Assembly (NCBI RefSeq): GCF_002216775.1
Contig: NZ_CP022315.1
Coordinates: 682,001 to 746,000 of the forward strand
Reading direction: 5' to 3'
DNA length: 64,000 bases
Source: Virgibacillus phasianinus
GTDB taxonomy: Bacteria > Bacillota > Bacilli > Bacillales > Amphibacillaceae
Position numbers and translations under genes: made by a program. Shown here piece after piece: positions 28,152 to 38,075 of the stretch. The stretch's first letter is position 1; the number at the start of each line of letters is the position of its first letter. The notes beneath the pieces were generated by a model. That model ran no database searches, was not told the DNA's origin, and saw nothing but the letters and a program-made list of their open reading frames with translations.

Positions 28152-28667
28152 TTAATTAAATTCATGTGTTATTTTATTTTGCTGATCCATATTACCTGTA
28201 ATTATTTTAAATACTTTACCATTCTTATCAATTAAGACAGTAGTTGGAATAGGACCAATTCCGTATAGTTGAGTTTCTTCACCGCCTCTGTACATAAGTA
28301 TCGGAAAAGTTAAACCAAAACTATCTATAAAACTCTGAATGATTAAATCGGATTCTTCAATGTTAACGGCAAGTATTTCAACACCTTGTTCTTTGAATTG
28401 CTTGTACTCTCCTTCCATATAAAGCATTTCTCATTCATTGTTTGCACCATGCCCCCCAAAAATTTTAAAAAACACCCTTTACTCTATAATCTTTGAGTCC
28501 AACACGTTCACCTTTAAGTGTCTCCAAGGAAAAATTTGGTGCATAATCCTCTTTTGAAACAACATTTCATCTTTGAAGATATTTGAAAAAAGTGTATATA
28601 GTACCATTGAGAACATAAACAGTAACAGGATTGCCCTAAATTACCTTCTTTTTTTACTTTTGTTCAA
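28152..28667 (-). pseudogene. Decayed ResA/TlpA thioredoxin
   Basis: A TTG start at 28667 with GAGGTG upstream begins a membrane anchor, followed by EDYAPNFSLETLKGE. After frameshifts, NFWGAWCKQ shows a broken active site: the second Cys is lost to a stop. An open frame from 28427 gives the rest of the thioredoxin fold, including GPIPTTVLIDKNGK. It is a third ResA copy and not functional as read. Confidence 0.75.
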
Positions 28668-28749
28668 TTATTTTCACCTCTTTACCTACTTTTTGAACCA
28701 CAATGAAATAAACGGGATGCTGTTCAATGGTTTTGAACAGCTTTCCTTT

Positions 28750-31359
28750 TTACTCTTTTATTTTCAATAGACGTAGTGCATTTAAAATCACTATTATAGC
28801 AGCACCAGTATCACTTAGTACCGCTAACCAAAGAGTTAGCCAGCCGGGGAATATAAGAATCAACGCTATAAATTTTACAATTAACGAAAACCAGATATTT
28901 TGTTTGATAATCGCTAATGCTTTTCTACTTAACTTAACTGTATGTGGCAATTTTTCTAGATTATCTGCCATTAAAATAATATCGGCAGTCTCCATTGCAG
29001 TATCGGTTCCTGCACCGCCCATAGCAATCCCTAAATTTGCTGTAGCAAGTGCTGGTGCATCGTTTATGCCATCACCAACCATCGCAACCTTATGACCTTC
29101 ATTTTGTAATTGTTTAATTGCATCGACTTTATCCTCGGGCAATAGTTCTGCAAAATATCGATTGACATTCGTTTCACTTGAAATCATTTTAGCTGTACCT
29201 TCATTATCCCCAGTTAACATAACAACTTGATTGATACCTACTTGTTCCAATCCATTCAATGCCTTAACAGTAGTAGTTCGAATTGTATCAGAAACAGAGA
29301 TAATACCCATTATTTCGCTTTGTGTACCGATTATTACTACTGTTTTTCCTTGACTTTGCATCTCGTTGACTTTAGCCGTCACATTAGCCAAAGCTATATA
29401 CATTTCTTCAAATAATTTTAGATTACCAGCATAATGAATTTCTCCATCAATTGTAGCTTGAACACCTTTGCCGACGATACTTTTGAACACTTTGCCATTT
29501 TTAGACTGAATTCCCTTGTCTTTCGCATATCCAACAATCGTTTTTGCTATCGGATGTGTAGAGTAATCCTCCAAAGTTAATGCAGTAGAAATTAATTCTT
29601 CCTCTGACGCAGTAAATGCATTAATTTCGGAGACTTTTGGCCTTCCTTCGGTCAATGTACCAGTTTTATCGAATGCTATCGCATTAATAGCACCTGCTTT
29701 TTCTAAGAAAGTACCACCTTTTATTAATACACCGTTCTTTGCTGCATTTCCGATGGCGGAAACAATTGCAACAGGAGTAGATATAACCAATGCACATGGG
29801 CAAGCAACTACCAATAATGCAAGACCTTTATAAACCCATTCTTCCCAAGTACCAAAACCTAATAGTGGCGGAAGAACGATTACAACTAAGGCTAATAAAA
29901 ATACTATAGGTGTATAAATACTAGCAAACTTATCAATAAATGCTTGAGTTGGAGCTTTTTGTTCTTGTGCTTCTTCAACCAAATGAATGATTTTGGATAT
30001 TGTTGTATCTTTGACTAACTTAGTAACTTTGATTTCAATAGATCCACTTTCATTAATTGTACCTGCATACACAGTATCCCCAATTAATTTATCGACTGGG
30101 ATAGATTCTCCCGTTATGGGGGCTTGATTTACACTGGTTTCACCTTGGATGACTTCACCGTCCAATGGAATCCGATCACCAGGTTTAACAACTACTGTCT
30201 CACCAACTGAAACTTCTTCAACCTGTTTTTTAACCAATTCAGATCCAACTTTAATCCAAGCTTCTGATGGAGCCAAATCCATTAGATTGCGAATTGACTT
30301 TCTTGTTTGTTCTATCGATCTATTTTGTAGTGCAGTACCTAATGCAAATAACCATACTACTGTTGCGCCCTCGAACCATTCTCCAATTAAGGCAGCCCCA
30401 ATTGCGGCAGCTGACATGAGTACATTCATATCTAATGACCGACTTTTTAAAGCGTAATAGGCACTCTTTACAGGCTTAAAGCCACTGATAGCAATAGCAA
30501 CTGCATACAAAATAGTTGTCAATATAGGGGAAATTCCATTGTAAGAACCAATAAAACCAAGAGCGATTAAAATACCAGTGAAGGTAATTAATCCATATCC
30601 TTCTTTGTTTTTTGGATTTTCTGTATGCTTTTTGGTGTTATTCTCAAGCACAGAAGCTTTAAAACCAATTTTAGATACTTCTGAAACAATATCATCCGCG
30701 CTATTTTCATGTTCCACCTTCATTTTTCCAGTTGAAAAATTAACACTTACACTATTTACAGATGGAATTGTATTTAAATGATTTTCAATACTTTTGGCAC
30801 AACTACCACAATCCATTCCTTCGACATCGTATGTTCGCACATTTTTGTTTTGTTTCAATGGTTCGGCCGTAAAACCTAGCTTTTGAACTGTATTTTCCAC
30901 TTGGTTAAAAGAAAGGCTATCATTACCGACTATTTGCAACTTTGCAGTGTTGTAATTTACCTTTACTTCTTTAATGTCATGTAATCCATTCAACCCTTTT
31001 TCTATCGTTAATGCACAAGAAGGACAATCCATTCCACGGATCCGATATTCAATTTTTTCACCTTCAACTGATGTTGTATGAATAATTGGATTTTCTTCAA
31101 TTTTACTACTACAGCAACTTGATTTCTCTGTACTTGTGTTTTGGTTTGTGTCATCATCATTGCGACTACAACATGGTGCTACAATGTCTGTTTCTGTTCT
31201 ATTTACGAAATTCAAATTTTCATCCGCATAACCACAACAGTGATCAACTATTTCTGCATTTGAATTTTTTTCATTTTTAGCCTGACTGGTGCAACACCCC
31301 TTATTACTTTCAATCACTATAGGTTCCTTTTCATTTGAACTACAACATTTGTCTTCCAT
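28750..31359 (-). CDS. cadA: Cd/Zn/Pb-exporting P1B-2 ATPase with a multi-CC N terminus
   Basis: The 869-residue ATPase exports divalent soft metals. Residues 1-90 hold five CC pairs (5-6, 22-23, 41-42, 63-64, 82-83) in an otherwise polar, low-complexity segment. Two HMA domains follow (GMDCPSC, GMDCGSC), then the CPC motif (VACPCALVIS), DKTGT and GDGINDAPAL. The last helices carry Asn/Lys (NIWFSLIVK) and DTGA, which mark the Zn/Cd/Pb class. The chosen ATG (31359) has AAGGTGGAGG upstream; an earlier ATG at 31404 would overlap the regulator gene. It is co-transcribed with the CmtR-like repressor. Confidence 0.93.
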   Translation of the reverse strand: MEDKCCSSNEKEPIVIESNKGCCTSQAKNEKNSNAEIVDHCCGYADENLNFVNRTETDIVAPCCSRNDDDTNQNTSTEKSSCCSSKIEENPIIHTTSVEGEKIEYRIRGMDCPSCALTIEKGLNGLHDIKEVKVNYNTAKLQIVGNDSLSFNQVENTVQKLGFTAEPLKQNKNVRTYDVEGMDCGSCAKSIENHLNTIPSVNSVSVNFSTGKMKVEHENSADDIVSEVSKIGFKASVLENNTKKHTENPKNKEGYGLITFTGILIALGFIGSYNGISPILTTILYAVAIAISGFKPVKSAYYALKSRSLDMNVLMSAAAIGAALIGEWFEGATVVWLFALGTALQNRSIEQTRKSIRNLMDLAPSEAWIKVGSELVKKQVEEVSVGETVVVKPGDRIPLDGEVIQGETSVNQAPITGESIPVDKLIGDTVYAGTINESGSIEIKVTKLVKDTTISKIIHLVEEAQEQKAPTQAFIDKFASIYTPIVFLLALVVIVLPPLLGFGTWEEWVYKGLALLVVACPCALVISTPVAIVSAIGNAAKNGVLIKGGTFLEKAGAINAIAFDKTGTLTEGRPKVSEINAFTASEEELISTALTLEDYSTHPIAKTIVGYAKDKGIQSKNGKVFKSIVGKGVQATIDGEIHYAGNLKLFEEMYIALANVTAKVNEMQSQGKTVVIIGTQSEIMGIISVSDTIRTTTVKALNGLEQVGINQVVMLTGDNEGTAKMISSETNVNRYFAELLPEDKVDAIKQLQNEGHKVAMVGDGINDAPALATANLGIAMGGAGTDTAMETADIILMADNLEKLPHTVKLSRKALAIIKQNIWFSLIVKFIALILIFPGWLTLWLAVLSDTGAAIIVILNALRLLKIKE

Positions 31360-31372
31360 TCCCTCCACCTTC

Positions 31373-31693
31373 TTAACCAATATGATTTTCACAACAGGTA
31401 ACATCGTTTTGAACGTCTTCCAGCACTACATCGAACGTGGTTAATAAATCACGTACCAGTTGATTGCGAACACGGTAATATACATATTTTCCTTCTTGTC
31501 GCCCTACAATAAGTCCACAACCCTTTAAGCATGCTAAATGCTGTGAAATGTTTGATTGATTTCCATCTAGGTCGTCAACAATCTGAGATACAGTTTTTTC
31601 ATTTTCTTTTATACATTCAAGTATTTGAATTCGTGTTTTATGGGAAAAACCATGTAAGAACTTCATCTTGGTATCTATATCAACCTTTAACAT
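31373..31693 (-). CDS. ArsR-family Cd/Pb sensor (CmtR-like)
   Basis: The 106-residue winged-helix repressor is of the ArsR/SmtB family. The recognition helix is NQSNISQHL. Cysteines lie at 55 and 59 (ACLKGC) and at 100-101 near the C terminus, matching the alpha-4C ligand set of mycobacterial CmtR (Cys57, Cys61, Cys102), which binds Cd(II) and Pb(II). Cys27 also corresponds to a CmtR Cys. It heads the operon with the CadA ATPase (13 nt gap) and has an inverted-repeat operator in its own promoter, so it should release DNA when Cd or Pb is bound. Confidence 0.9.
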   Translation of the reverse strand: MLKVDIDTKMKFLHGFSHKTRIQILECIKENEKTVSQIVDDLDGNQSNISQHLACLKGCGLIVGRQEGKYVYYRVRNQLVRDLLTTFDVVLEDVQNDVTCCENHIG

Positions 31694-31720
31694 TGATTAC
31701 CCTCCTTATATTCGAAACAG

Positions 31721-31769
31721 CTAATATGTTTGTTGCTATCATATTAGCAACATCTAATATGTGTGTCAA
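31721..31769 (-). promoter_or_regulatory. Promoter and inverted-repeat operator of the cadmium operon
   Basis: TTGACA (31769-31764) and TAATAT (31746-31741) are 17 nt apart. CATATTAG and CTAATATG (31754-31761 and 31740-31747) form an inverted repeat across the spacer and -10, and a third half-site lies at 31721-31728. It is a likely binding site for the ArsR-type regulator. Confidence 0.75.
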
Positions 31770-32297
31770 ATTTTTTATAACGTTTGTTATATACGTTATT
31801 TCGACCATTGATTTCCTTGCTTGAACTTTATGAGTTACTTTGGGGGATATTCTCAGTATATGGATACAACCAATCACTTTAGTTTTAGGGTTCAGTTTTA
31901 GCATACTTTATCAGTTATTCATGGGGATCATGGGGTTTATTAATGTCAATTGGTGTATCCTTAGCTGAAGGCCATGATATATTCTCATCCTTAATGATTG
32001 TGATTGTTTCTGCTTATGACACGGTGGGAGGACTTTAATTGCACAGCAGTTACCATATCCAAAATAATAGTTCTAGAAATAATGGACTATTCCAAATATA
32101 AGATAAAACACACCTTGATACCATTCATTCTGTCTATCATCTTATATGTTGCGTCTTCATTTATTTTTTCATAGCAGAGCAGCATATTGTTACGCAATTT
32201 TATATAGCCACCTACTATAAGGTGACTATATTTGCTAACCATATTAAATAGGAATTTCTATTGATTGTCGATGTATGATGTGAAAGTAAAAAATTGT
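31770..32297. other. Gene-poor interval with a possible membrane-protein remnant
   Basis: Plus-strand translation near 31910-32040 gives SWGSWGLLMSIGVSLAEGHD and a hydrophobic tail, then stops; no family was recognised. A TATAGCCACCT/AGGTGACTATA hairpin lies near 32203-32230. Confidence 0.4.
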
Positions 32298-32725
32298 TTA
32301 TTCCATTTCATCCAAATCCATAAAACGGAAAAGATCTCCGTAAATAATATCATCAGAATATCCAAGTTCTTTGTTAACCTTCTCTCCTATTGGCGCACAT
32401 GGGCTTTCTGTTTCTTTTTCAACATCAGACTTGTTTTCTCCCTCTACCCGCTCACCTGTTTGGCGATTATAACAAATACCACTTGTCGATACATATTTTT
32501 CACTAATGAAATCCCCGTTTCGTAATGAGATATAACCTTTACAATCCTTCGAAAATAGATCATTACCAAAGTAAATATTGTTATCCGTTTCAACCCCTAA
32601 CAAATGCAATAATGTTGGCTTAACATCAATTTGTCCGGCAACTTCAGACATTACCTTTCCTTTTCCAGAACCCGGAATAGTAATAAAAAGTGGGACACGC
32701 TGTAATTGGACTTGATTTGTCCTTC
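32298..32725 (-). pseudogene. C-terminal fragment of an LtaS-like lipoteichoic acid synthase
   Basis: The fragment starts within RVPLFITIPGSGKG and continues QIDVKPTLLHLLGVET, the conserved C-terminal sulfatase-fold core of LtaS/YfnI phosphoglycerol transferases. It runs on to a normal-looking C terminus (GYSDDIIYGDLFRFMD). The N-terminal membrane domain and the catalytic Thr are absent: upstream sequence is unrelated. It is a deletion remnant. Confidence 0.75.
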
Positions 32726-33007
32726 TTACAAAATACAGAAATTTCTACCTCATTATTTCATCCATAAAGGATTTTTATCGACCAGTGCTTGAATTTTTTG
32801 TTAGGACAAATAATGATATTAAAAAAATTTATCACTCAAAGGTAAGCAAAAGTTGTAGAGGAGTATACTTATTTAATTATTATGTGCATATATTAACATA
32901 TGGTCATGTTGATCTACAATAAAAGGAAATGTTCGTTTGTATTTCAGCTATATAAATTAGCAAAAGTGAAACGTAAAAAATGGTTTAATGAAGGGAGAGA
33001 AAAGAAT

Positions 33008-33370
33008 TTGTACCAAAAAAAAAGATCTCTAATTTTTTTCTTACTCTTTGTTTTCTTGATTATTTATTTAATCATACCCTTAATAGTAAGTACTTACTAT
33101 GGGAATATCCCAATATTTGACAAAAGTTACTTATTTTCACGTAGCATTATAGTATCCGATGACCCTAAACTTAGTGAAAATGGTACCATATCTTTTTTAA
33201 ATTATGGCATATATACTTGGGGAGAAATAAAAACATATATAATTAAAAAACAAATGACTTATTCTCACATTTTTCGCGACCTAGTTATGTTAACAATGGT
33301 GGCTGTTTTGGCAATTTTAATTGATCGAATAATTGGTAACCGATTACCAAAGTTTTTACGGAGAAGGTAG
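33008..33370 (+). CDS. Small two-TM membrane protein
   Basis: This 120-residue protein starts at TTG (33008), supported by AGGGAGAG 10 nt upstream; a longer frame from 32900 lacks such a site. It has one helix near residues 9-30 and another near 95-115, with an outside loop between them. No family is recognised. Its upstream region carries TATGTGCATATAT, also found before the divergent small gene at 33775-33954 and, in part, before the ZIP gene at 40472. Confidence 0.5.
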   Translation: MYQKKRSLIFFLLFVFLIIYLIIPLIVSTYYGNIPIFDKSYLFSRSIIVSDDPKLSENGTISFLNYGIYTWGEIKTYIIKKQMTYSHIFRDLVMLTMVAVLAILIDRIIGNRLPKFLRRR

Positions 33371-33384
33371 TCATAAGATAATAA

Positions 33385-33753
33385 TTAGGACCTCACATTA
33401 AAATACACGATATATAATACCCACAATAGAACCAGACTAATGGGAAAAAACAAAACACTGATCGTGACAGATAAATTAATAAAAAGAACTTGTTGAATAA
33501 TGGAAACGATAGCTATAACTAATATACTCAACGATACTTTTAAAAGTATCGCTTTTAGGTCATGATTTTTTTTGAATAACCCCATAAGCGCATGAGCGAT
33601 AAACCAATAAACAATGACCAATATTGTAAATAGAATCATCGTTCCAAAATCAGCACCTAAGATGAGACTAGTAACGTAACTTGCCACAAAGAATAAAAAA
33701 ATGTAACCAAAAATAAAATAAAGTGGTAGTTTAAGGGATGATTTTGTGTACAA
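33385..33753 (-). CDS. Hypothetical four-TM membrane protein
   Basis: A 122-residue protein with four hydrophobic helices. The start is TTG at 33753, with AGGAGG 8 nt upstream. It follows another small membrane gene by about 20 nt. No domain is recognised. Confidence 0.55.
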   Translation of the reverse strand: MYTKSSLKLPLYFIFGYIFLFFVASYVTSLILGADFGTMILFTILVIVYWFIAHALMGLFKKNHDLKAILLKVSLSILVIAIVSIIQQVLFINLSVTISVLFFPISLVLLWVLYIVYFNVRS

Positions 33754-33774
33754 AAATTTTTCCTCCTTTTTAGC

Positions 33775-33954
33775 TTAGTTATTTTTAAAATAATAGGGGC
33801 CAAGGTATGCCTTTGTTATTAGATAGGAACCTTGAATGACTGTTACCATGCCTATAATCATATGGAGTGATGAAAGATACAAGTTAAGTAGAGATAGGAA
33901 TCCAGCTACACCATTTAAGATAATTAGCATAAAAAATTTAACGGATTCCTTCAT
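33775..33954 (-). CDS. Small hypothetical two-TM protein
   Basis: Translation from ATG 33954 gives 59 residues with two helices (FFMLIILNGVAGFLSLL; MIIGMVTVIQGSYLI). The frame is open further upstream to 34014, but the added residues are not helical. The ribosome binding site is weak, so the start is unsure. It is followed closely by the four-TM gene. Confidence 0.4.
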   Translation of the reverse strand: MKESVKFFMLIILNGVAGFLSLLNLYLSSLHMIIGMVTVIQGSYLITKAYLGPYYFKNN

Positions 33955-34227
33955 TAATATATTTGTTCTAATAGAACCTTTACTTTTAGTAAAAAGGCAA
34001 CGATATATGCACATATGCGCATGTCTCTATCTTATAAATAAGATAACAATATTAAGATGGCAATGCAAATACATATAGGTAATGTCAAAAAAAATTCATT
34101 TATATATGAATAAATCGTGATAAATTGTAATATAACTACGAATTTCCAGTGTAATAAATGAAATCAATTAACGTAGCACCAAAGGGCTCATTGGTACCGG
34201 TTTATTTCAGTATAAACTAGTAAGAAA

Positions 34228-35725
34228 TTAAATCATTAGGCTCTTCCCATTTCTTTTTCTTTGTTTATAGCTTAAAATCATAATAAAAATTACAAATGCT
34301 ACAAAAATACCAACGACCATTCCAATAAATAACCAATTTAGTCCTTTATCTTCTTCAATGGTATAGATTTCAACCGATTCACGATCCAGCGCAATTTTAT
34401 ATTCATCTTGCTCATTTTCACGCACAATATTATCTCCAAGTAATCCGTTTAATTGCATACCTTCTGGTACATCCTTCACAGAAACTGTTTTTGTTTCGGT
34501 ATCATTATTAAATGAGATAAACATTGTTTTGTCCTTATAGGTACGCTTAAATACACTTAATGCTCCTTTTGAATCGACTAGGTTAAAATCACCATATGAA
34601 AGGACAGGAAACTGTTTTCGGATTGCAGAAATTCTTTGGAAAAATTTTTGTATTTTATCGCTCCCACTATTAAATTGAACCATTTTTAGAACATCTTCCA
34701 TTGTGTCCCCATCCATTGGGATTTCAGATCCCTGAAAAACGATTGGAACCCCCGGAGTTGTATACATGTATGTTAATGCTAATTTCCAGGTAGTTTCTGG
34801 ATTTAGGTGTCCTTCTACAACTTTACGGGTAAATCGATCTGTGTAAGCATTATCAACGTATAAAAGTCCTTCACGTTTTCCGGTGTTTAGCCATGTTTCA
34901 TACAGTTTTTTTACGGGGGGTACCAATATTTGAAAAGACTTTTACCATGGACTTCTGCATAGGGGTGTTTTCAATCAAAGGGATACCTAAATTAAGATAG
35001 TCATTGCCTAATTGTTGATCCTTCAAAACATCCCCGAGTACATAAATATCCGGCTTAACCGTTTTTAATTGGTCAATAAATTCACGTAAAAAAGCTGGTG
35101 ACGACTGATCGATTGCATGTAATTTGTACCCATCAATGTCCGTTTCTTCTAACCAAAAAGTAGCAGCTTTAAAAAGCATGTCCTTTACTTCCGGGTTTTC
35201 CTGGTTTAATGTAATAGCATCATCTAACCACTGAGTATCCTTGACAGTCGCATCTTTTGTCCAATTAGTTTTGGCTGGATCGTCCACTAAAGGATGACTT
35301 GGTGCAACATAACTCGTTACAAACTCAAGCACAACCTTTATATTTCGATCATGCGCCTCTTTAACTAACTTTTTCAAATCCTCTATAGTTCCGAATTGTT
35401 CTTCTATTTCAAAAAAATCTTCTACCAAATACCCATGATACTGACTAGGTGCATTGGCCATAGTCGGGGCTAAAGAAATAGTTGTAAATCCATTAGCCTT
35501 GATATCATCTAATTTATTAATTATTCCCTGAATATCACCGCCATGATAGGAATTTGGGTCGTCTAAATCAACTTGATTATCGTTAGTTTGATTTCCATTA
35601 TTAAAACGGTCCACCACGATTGAATAGATCATTTCTTTTTTTATCGGTTTTTCTTCTGCTTGGACAATATTTGTCCCGATCATGGAAAGTATAATTACCA
35701 AAGATGCTACAATTGTCTTTTTCAT
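34228..35725 (-). pseudogene. Secreted GH13 (alpha-amylase family) protein with C-terminal membrane anchor, frameshifted
   Basis: Two frames join into one exported protein of about 500 residues: a signal peptide (MKKTIVASLVI...), a GH13 barrel, a beta domain and a C-terminal helix (WLFIGMVVGIFVAFVIF). The split is in a run of six C (about 34916-34921 on the forward strand as gggggg); five would restore the frame. Canonical catalytic residues look absent: region II reads GYKLH where GxRxD is expected (His203 for the nucleophile Asp), region III reads GD (Asp232 for Glu), and region IV lacks NHD. The start ATG 35725 has GAAGGATGG upstream. Known as an uncharacterised amylase-like family in Bacillaceae. 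Confidence 0.8.
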
Positions 35726-36014
35726 ACAACCATCCTTCACCATTTTACTTTTCGATTTTCTCATTAGTAATTGCTACTACAATTGCTGGTCCATAATATT
35801 GAATGGACTAAGCTGTTATTAGGCCAAAATAATGGGATGGCTTAAAGACCATCCCTGTGTCCTAGAATATAAGTACATGATACTATTTTAATGATTGTTC
35901 ATGATGCATATCCTGTGACAACTTCTTAACGATATAACTAAATCAAGAGATACACAGTCAAAAAGATTAAGTAGTGCTTTTCTATTAGAATGCAATTCGT
36001 TCCCACTGTCTTAT

Positions 36015-36188
36015 TATTTTGGTTTTTTTAAAACCATAAACAATATAATTAATGCATACGCCGATAATGCTAAAAACGGAATCGTTATAAAGCTTAGCCA
36101 ATTATATACTCTGCACTACAAGCGTTGCAACAACTGAAACCAACCACGCTACATAAAGTAAAAACTGATTACTGTCTGTTTTATTCAT
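36015..36188 (-). pseudogene. Internally deleted bdbC (DsbB-like) remnant
   Basis: The start MNKTDSNQFLLYVAWLVSVVATL is the first helix of a BdbC disulfide-bond membrane protein. After a frameshift, WLSFITIPFLALSAYALIIL gives its last helix and the stop. The middle, with both redox CxxC loops, is missing. The stop lies 146 nt... before the adjacent intergenic hairpin, and the start is a few nt from the bdbD stop, in the usual bdbD-bdbC order. Confidence 0.65.
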
Positions 36189-36191
36189 ATT

Positions 36192-36869
36192 TTAATTTTT
36201 CTCCAGTGCACTTTCTATAGCTTTTTTAATGGCATCATAATCATATGGGTCCTCGATCTTCATTCCGTTAACCATAATTGTTGGTGTAACTTGTATATCG
36301 AAATTTGTTACCAATTCTGTATCCTTATTTAATTCATCCATTTTAGAGTTGTTTTCAATAGTTGTTTTTAGTTTATCTGTATCAATGTTTGGGACACCAT
36401 TAGCTATTTCAAGGACCTTCTCTATAGTGATCCATTCACTATCATGGTTCTCGCTTGGTTGTGCTTTAAAAAGAGCTTTATGAAAATCCCAATATGCATC
36501 CGGGTTTTGTTGATAAACTGACTCAGCTGCCAGCGAACCTAGCTTCGACTCTTCCTCGTGAAATAGGACGTTTATAAACGCGAATTTGACCTTCCCCGTT
36601 TCAACATAATCACTTACCAATTTTGGCAAGATATCTATTCCCCAAACCTTACAAGCTGGACATTTGAAATCTCCAAATTCTACAACAGTTACGGGTGCAT
36701 CAGGCTCCCCTAATGTAGGTTGTCCATCAATTGATAGTTGTTTTTCAGATGTTGTTCCCTGGTTTGAATCGGAATTATTGTTATTTACAACTACAAAAAC
36801 AATTATCAAAGCAACAATAATTAATGTAATAATTACAAGAATTTTAAACAGCGAATTTTTACTTTTCAT
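36192..36869 (-). CDS. bdbD: BdbD-type thiol-disulfide oxidoreductase (DsbA family)
   Basis: This 225-residue membrane-anchored protein (helix at about 8-28) has a DsbA-like thioredoxin domain. The redox motif is FGDFKCPACKVW (CPAC), and the cis-Pro loop is VTPTIMVNG. It oxidises thiols in exported proteins with BdbC, whose gene next door is deleted. GAGAGGTG precedes the ATG. It lies just after copC-copD. Confidence 0.9.
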   Translation of the reverse strand: MKSKNSLFKILVIITLIIVALIIVFVVVNNNNSDSNQGTTSEKQLSIDGQPTLGEPDAPVTVVEFGDFKCPACKVWGIDILPKLVSDYVETGKVKFAFINVLFHEEESKLGSLAAESVYQQNPDAYWDFHKALFKAQPSENHDSEWITIEKVLEIANGVPNIDTDKLKTTIENNSKMDELNKDTELVTNFDIQVTPTIMVNGMKIEDPYDYDAIKKAIESALEKN

Positions 36870-36926
36870 AATAACACCTCTCTAATTCTTTTGTAAGAAA
36901 ACAAGGAGCCTTTGCACCATCTCAAC

Positions 36927-38063
36927 CTACTGAATACCAATCATTAATCCAATATAGGCGGCTAAAATCATCAATAAAGAAGAAAGGATTGATGCAAATA
37001 CAGACTGCCTTTTGGTAGCTGCAAAAACGGTAATAATCATAAACAATAAACTTAACAGGAATAATAAATAGCTTTCATACCCAAATGAAACCGTAATATT
37101 AAAAACATCGCTTTGATAAGTGCTTAAGATATCTCCACCATAGATTGTACGAAAAAGAGGGGAAGTACCTTCCGTTTTTATCAAATTATAGACTTGGTGT
37201 GGTGGCCAGGACTGCCCCATGAATGCCGTTACCCCAAATACAATTAAAGCGTAAATACCTTCTAACCTCGCCCATTTTAACGGATTAAATGAGTCTTGAA
37301 GATTCCTTTTTCTAAATAGAATCCCATTTATTATTGCAAATAAAACGAGTGAAACAATTAAGATGTGTTTGATGACTAACGCTTGTCCATAGTTAACGAT
37401 AAGACTATTTTTATATTCTTGAAGTACAGAAGCATTTGGGTCATCATAAGAGTTAATATCGATACTCATTGTAAAGTAACCTGCAATAAATGTAATAATG
37501 AGACATGTCATAGCTACTGGGGTGAACCACCTCAAAAAGGTTAACCAATTCTTTTTGTTTTTGGAAAACCAACTAACAATAAGAAGAAGTCCAATCCAAA
37601 CGGTAACAGCTAGGAAATGAAGTGTATGAAAAAGAAATCCCTGCCATTCTGTAATGGTTGCTGCATGGCTTGATTTTGTATAACCTAAAAGCATAAATAT
37701 ACTAAGTGAAAGGGCAAGCCCAATTAAGTGTTTATTTGTTTCTAATTCCTTAGCAATTAACACACGAATAAGGATGGCCGAAATTATAGCGATAAACAGC
37801 CATGATTTTCCGATTTCAAAAGTAAATAAGACATTCTTAAAGATGAACCAAAATCCCCAATCGCCTGAAAGTATTTTAGCGGTACTGGCAACAGGAAGAA
37901 GAGAAGTCAGGGGAATTAATCCAGTTGCTAAATAAAGTATCTTTTTAGGTATGTACAAAGAGGGTCTTTTGTTTTCTGGAACCAAAAGCAGAATTAATGA
38001 CCCAATAAGTATTGAAAAACAACAATATAAAATAAACTCAGTTAATGAAACGAATAATGTCAT
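36927..38063 (-). CDS. copD: Copper-resistance membrane protein CopD
   Basis: The 378-residue integral membrane protein has about nine or ten helices, with the CopD core LFHTLHFLAVTVWIGLLLIV and the late PPHQVYN motif with conserved Pro and His. It is homologous to the membrane half of B. subtilis YcnJ. CopC/CopD take part in copper import or resistance. It starts 12 nt after copC and ends near bdbD on the same strand. Confidence 0.87.
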   Translation of the reverse strand: MTLFVSLTEFILYCCFSILIGSLILLLVPENKRPSLYIPKKILYLATGLIPLTSLLPVASTAKILSGDWGFWFIFKNVLFTFEIGKSWLFIAIISAILIRVLIAKELETNKHLIGLALSLSIFMLLGYTKSSHAATITEWQGFLFHTLHFLAVTVWIGLLLIVSWFSKNKKNWLTFLRWFTPVAMTCLIITFIAGYFTMSIDINSYDDPNASVLQEYKNSLIVNYGQALVIKHILIVSLVLFAIINGILFRKRNLQDSFNPLKWARLEGIYALIVFGVTAFMGQSWPPHQVYNLIKTEGTSPLFRTIYGGDILSTYQSDVFNITVSFGYESYLLFLLSLLFMIITVFAATKRQSVFASILSSLLMILAAYIGLMIGIQ

Positions 38064-38075
38064 AGCTTACACCTC

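Noticed and set aside
31531-31824. Plus-strand frame opposite the cadmium regulator
   Set aside because: It is antisense to the CmtR-like gene and its promoter, so it is a shadow.
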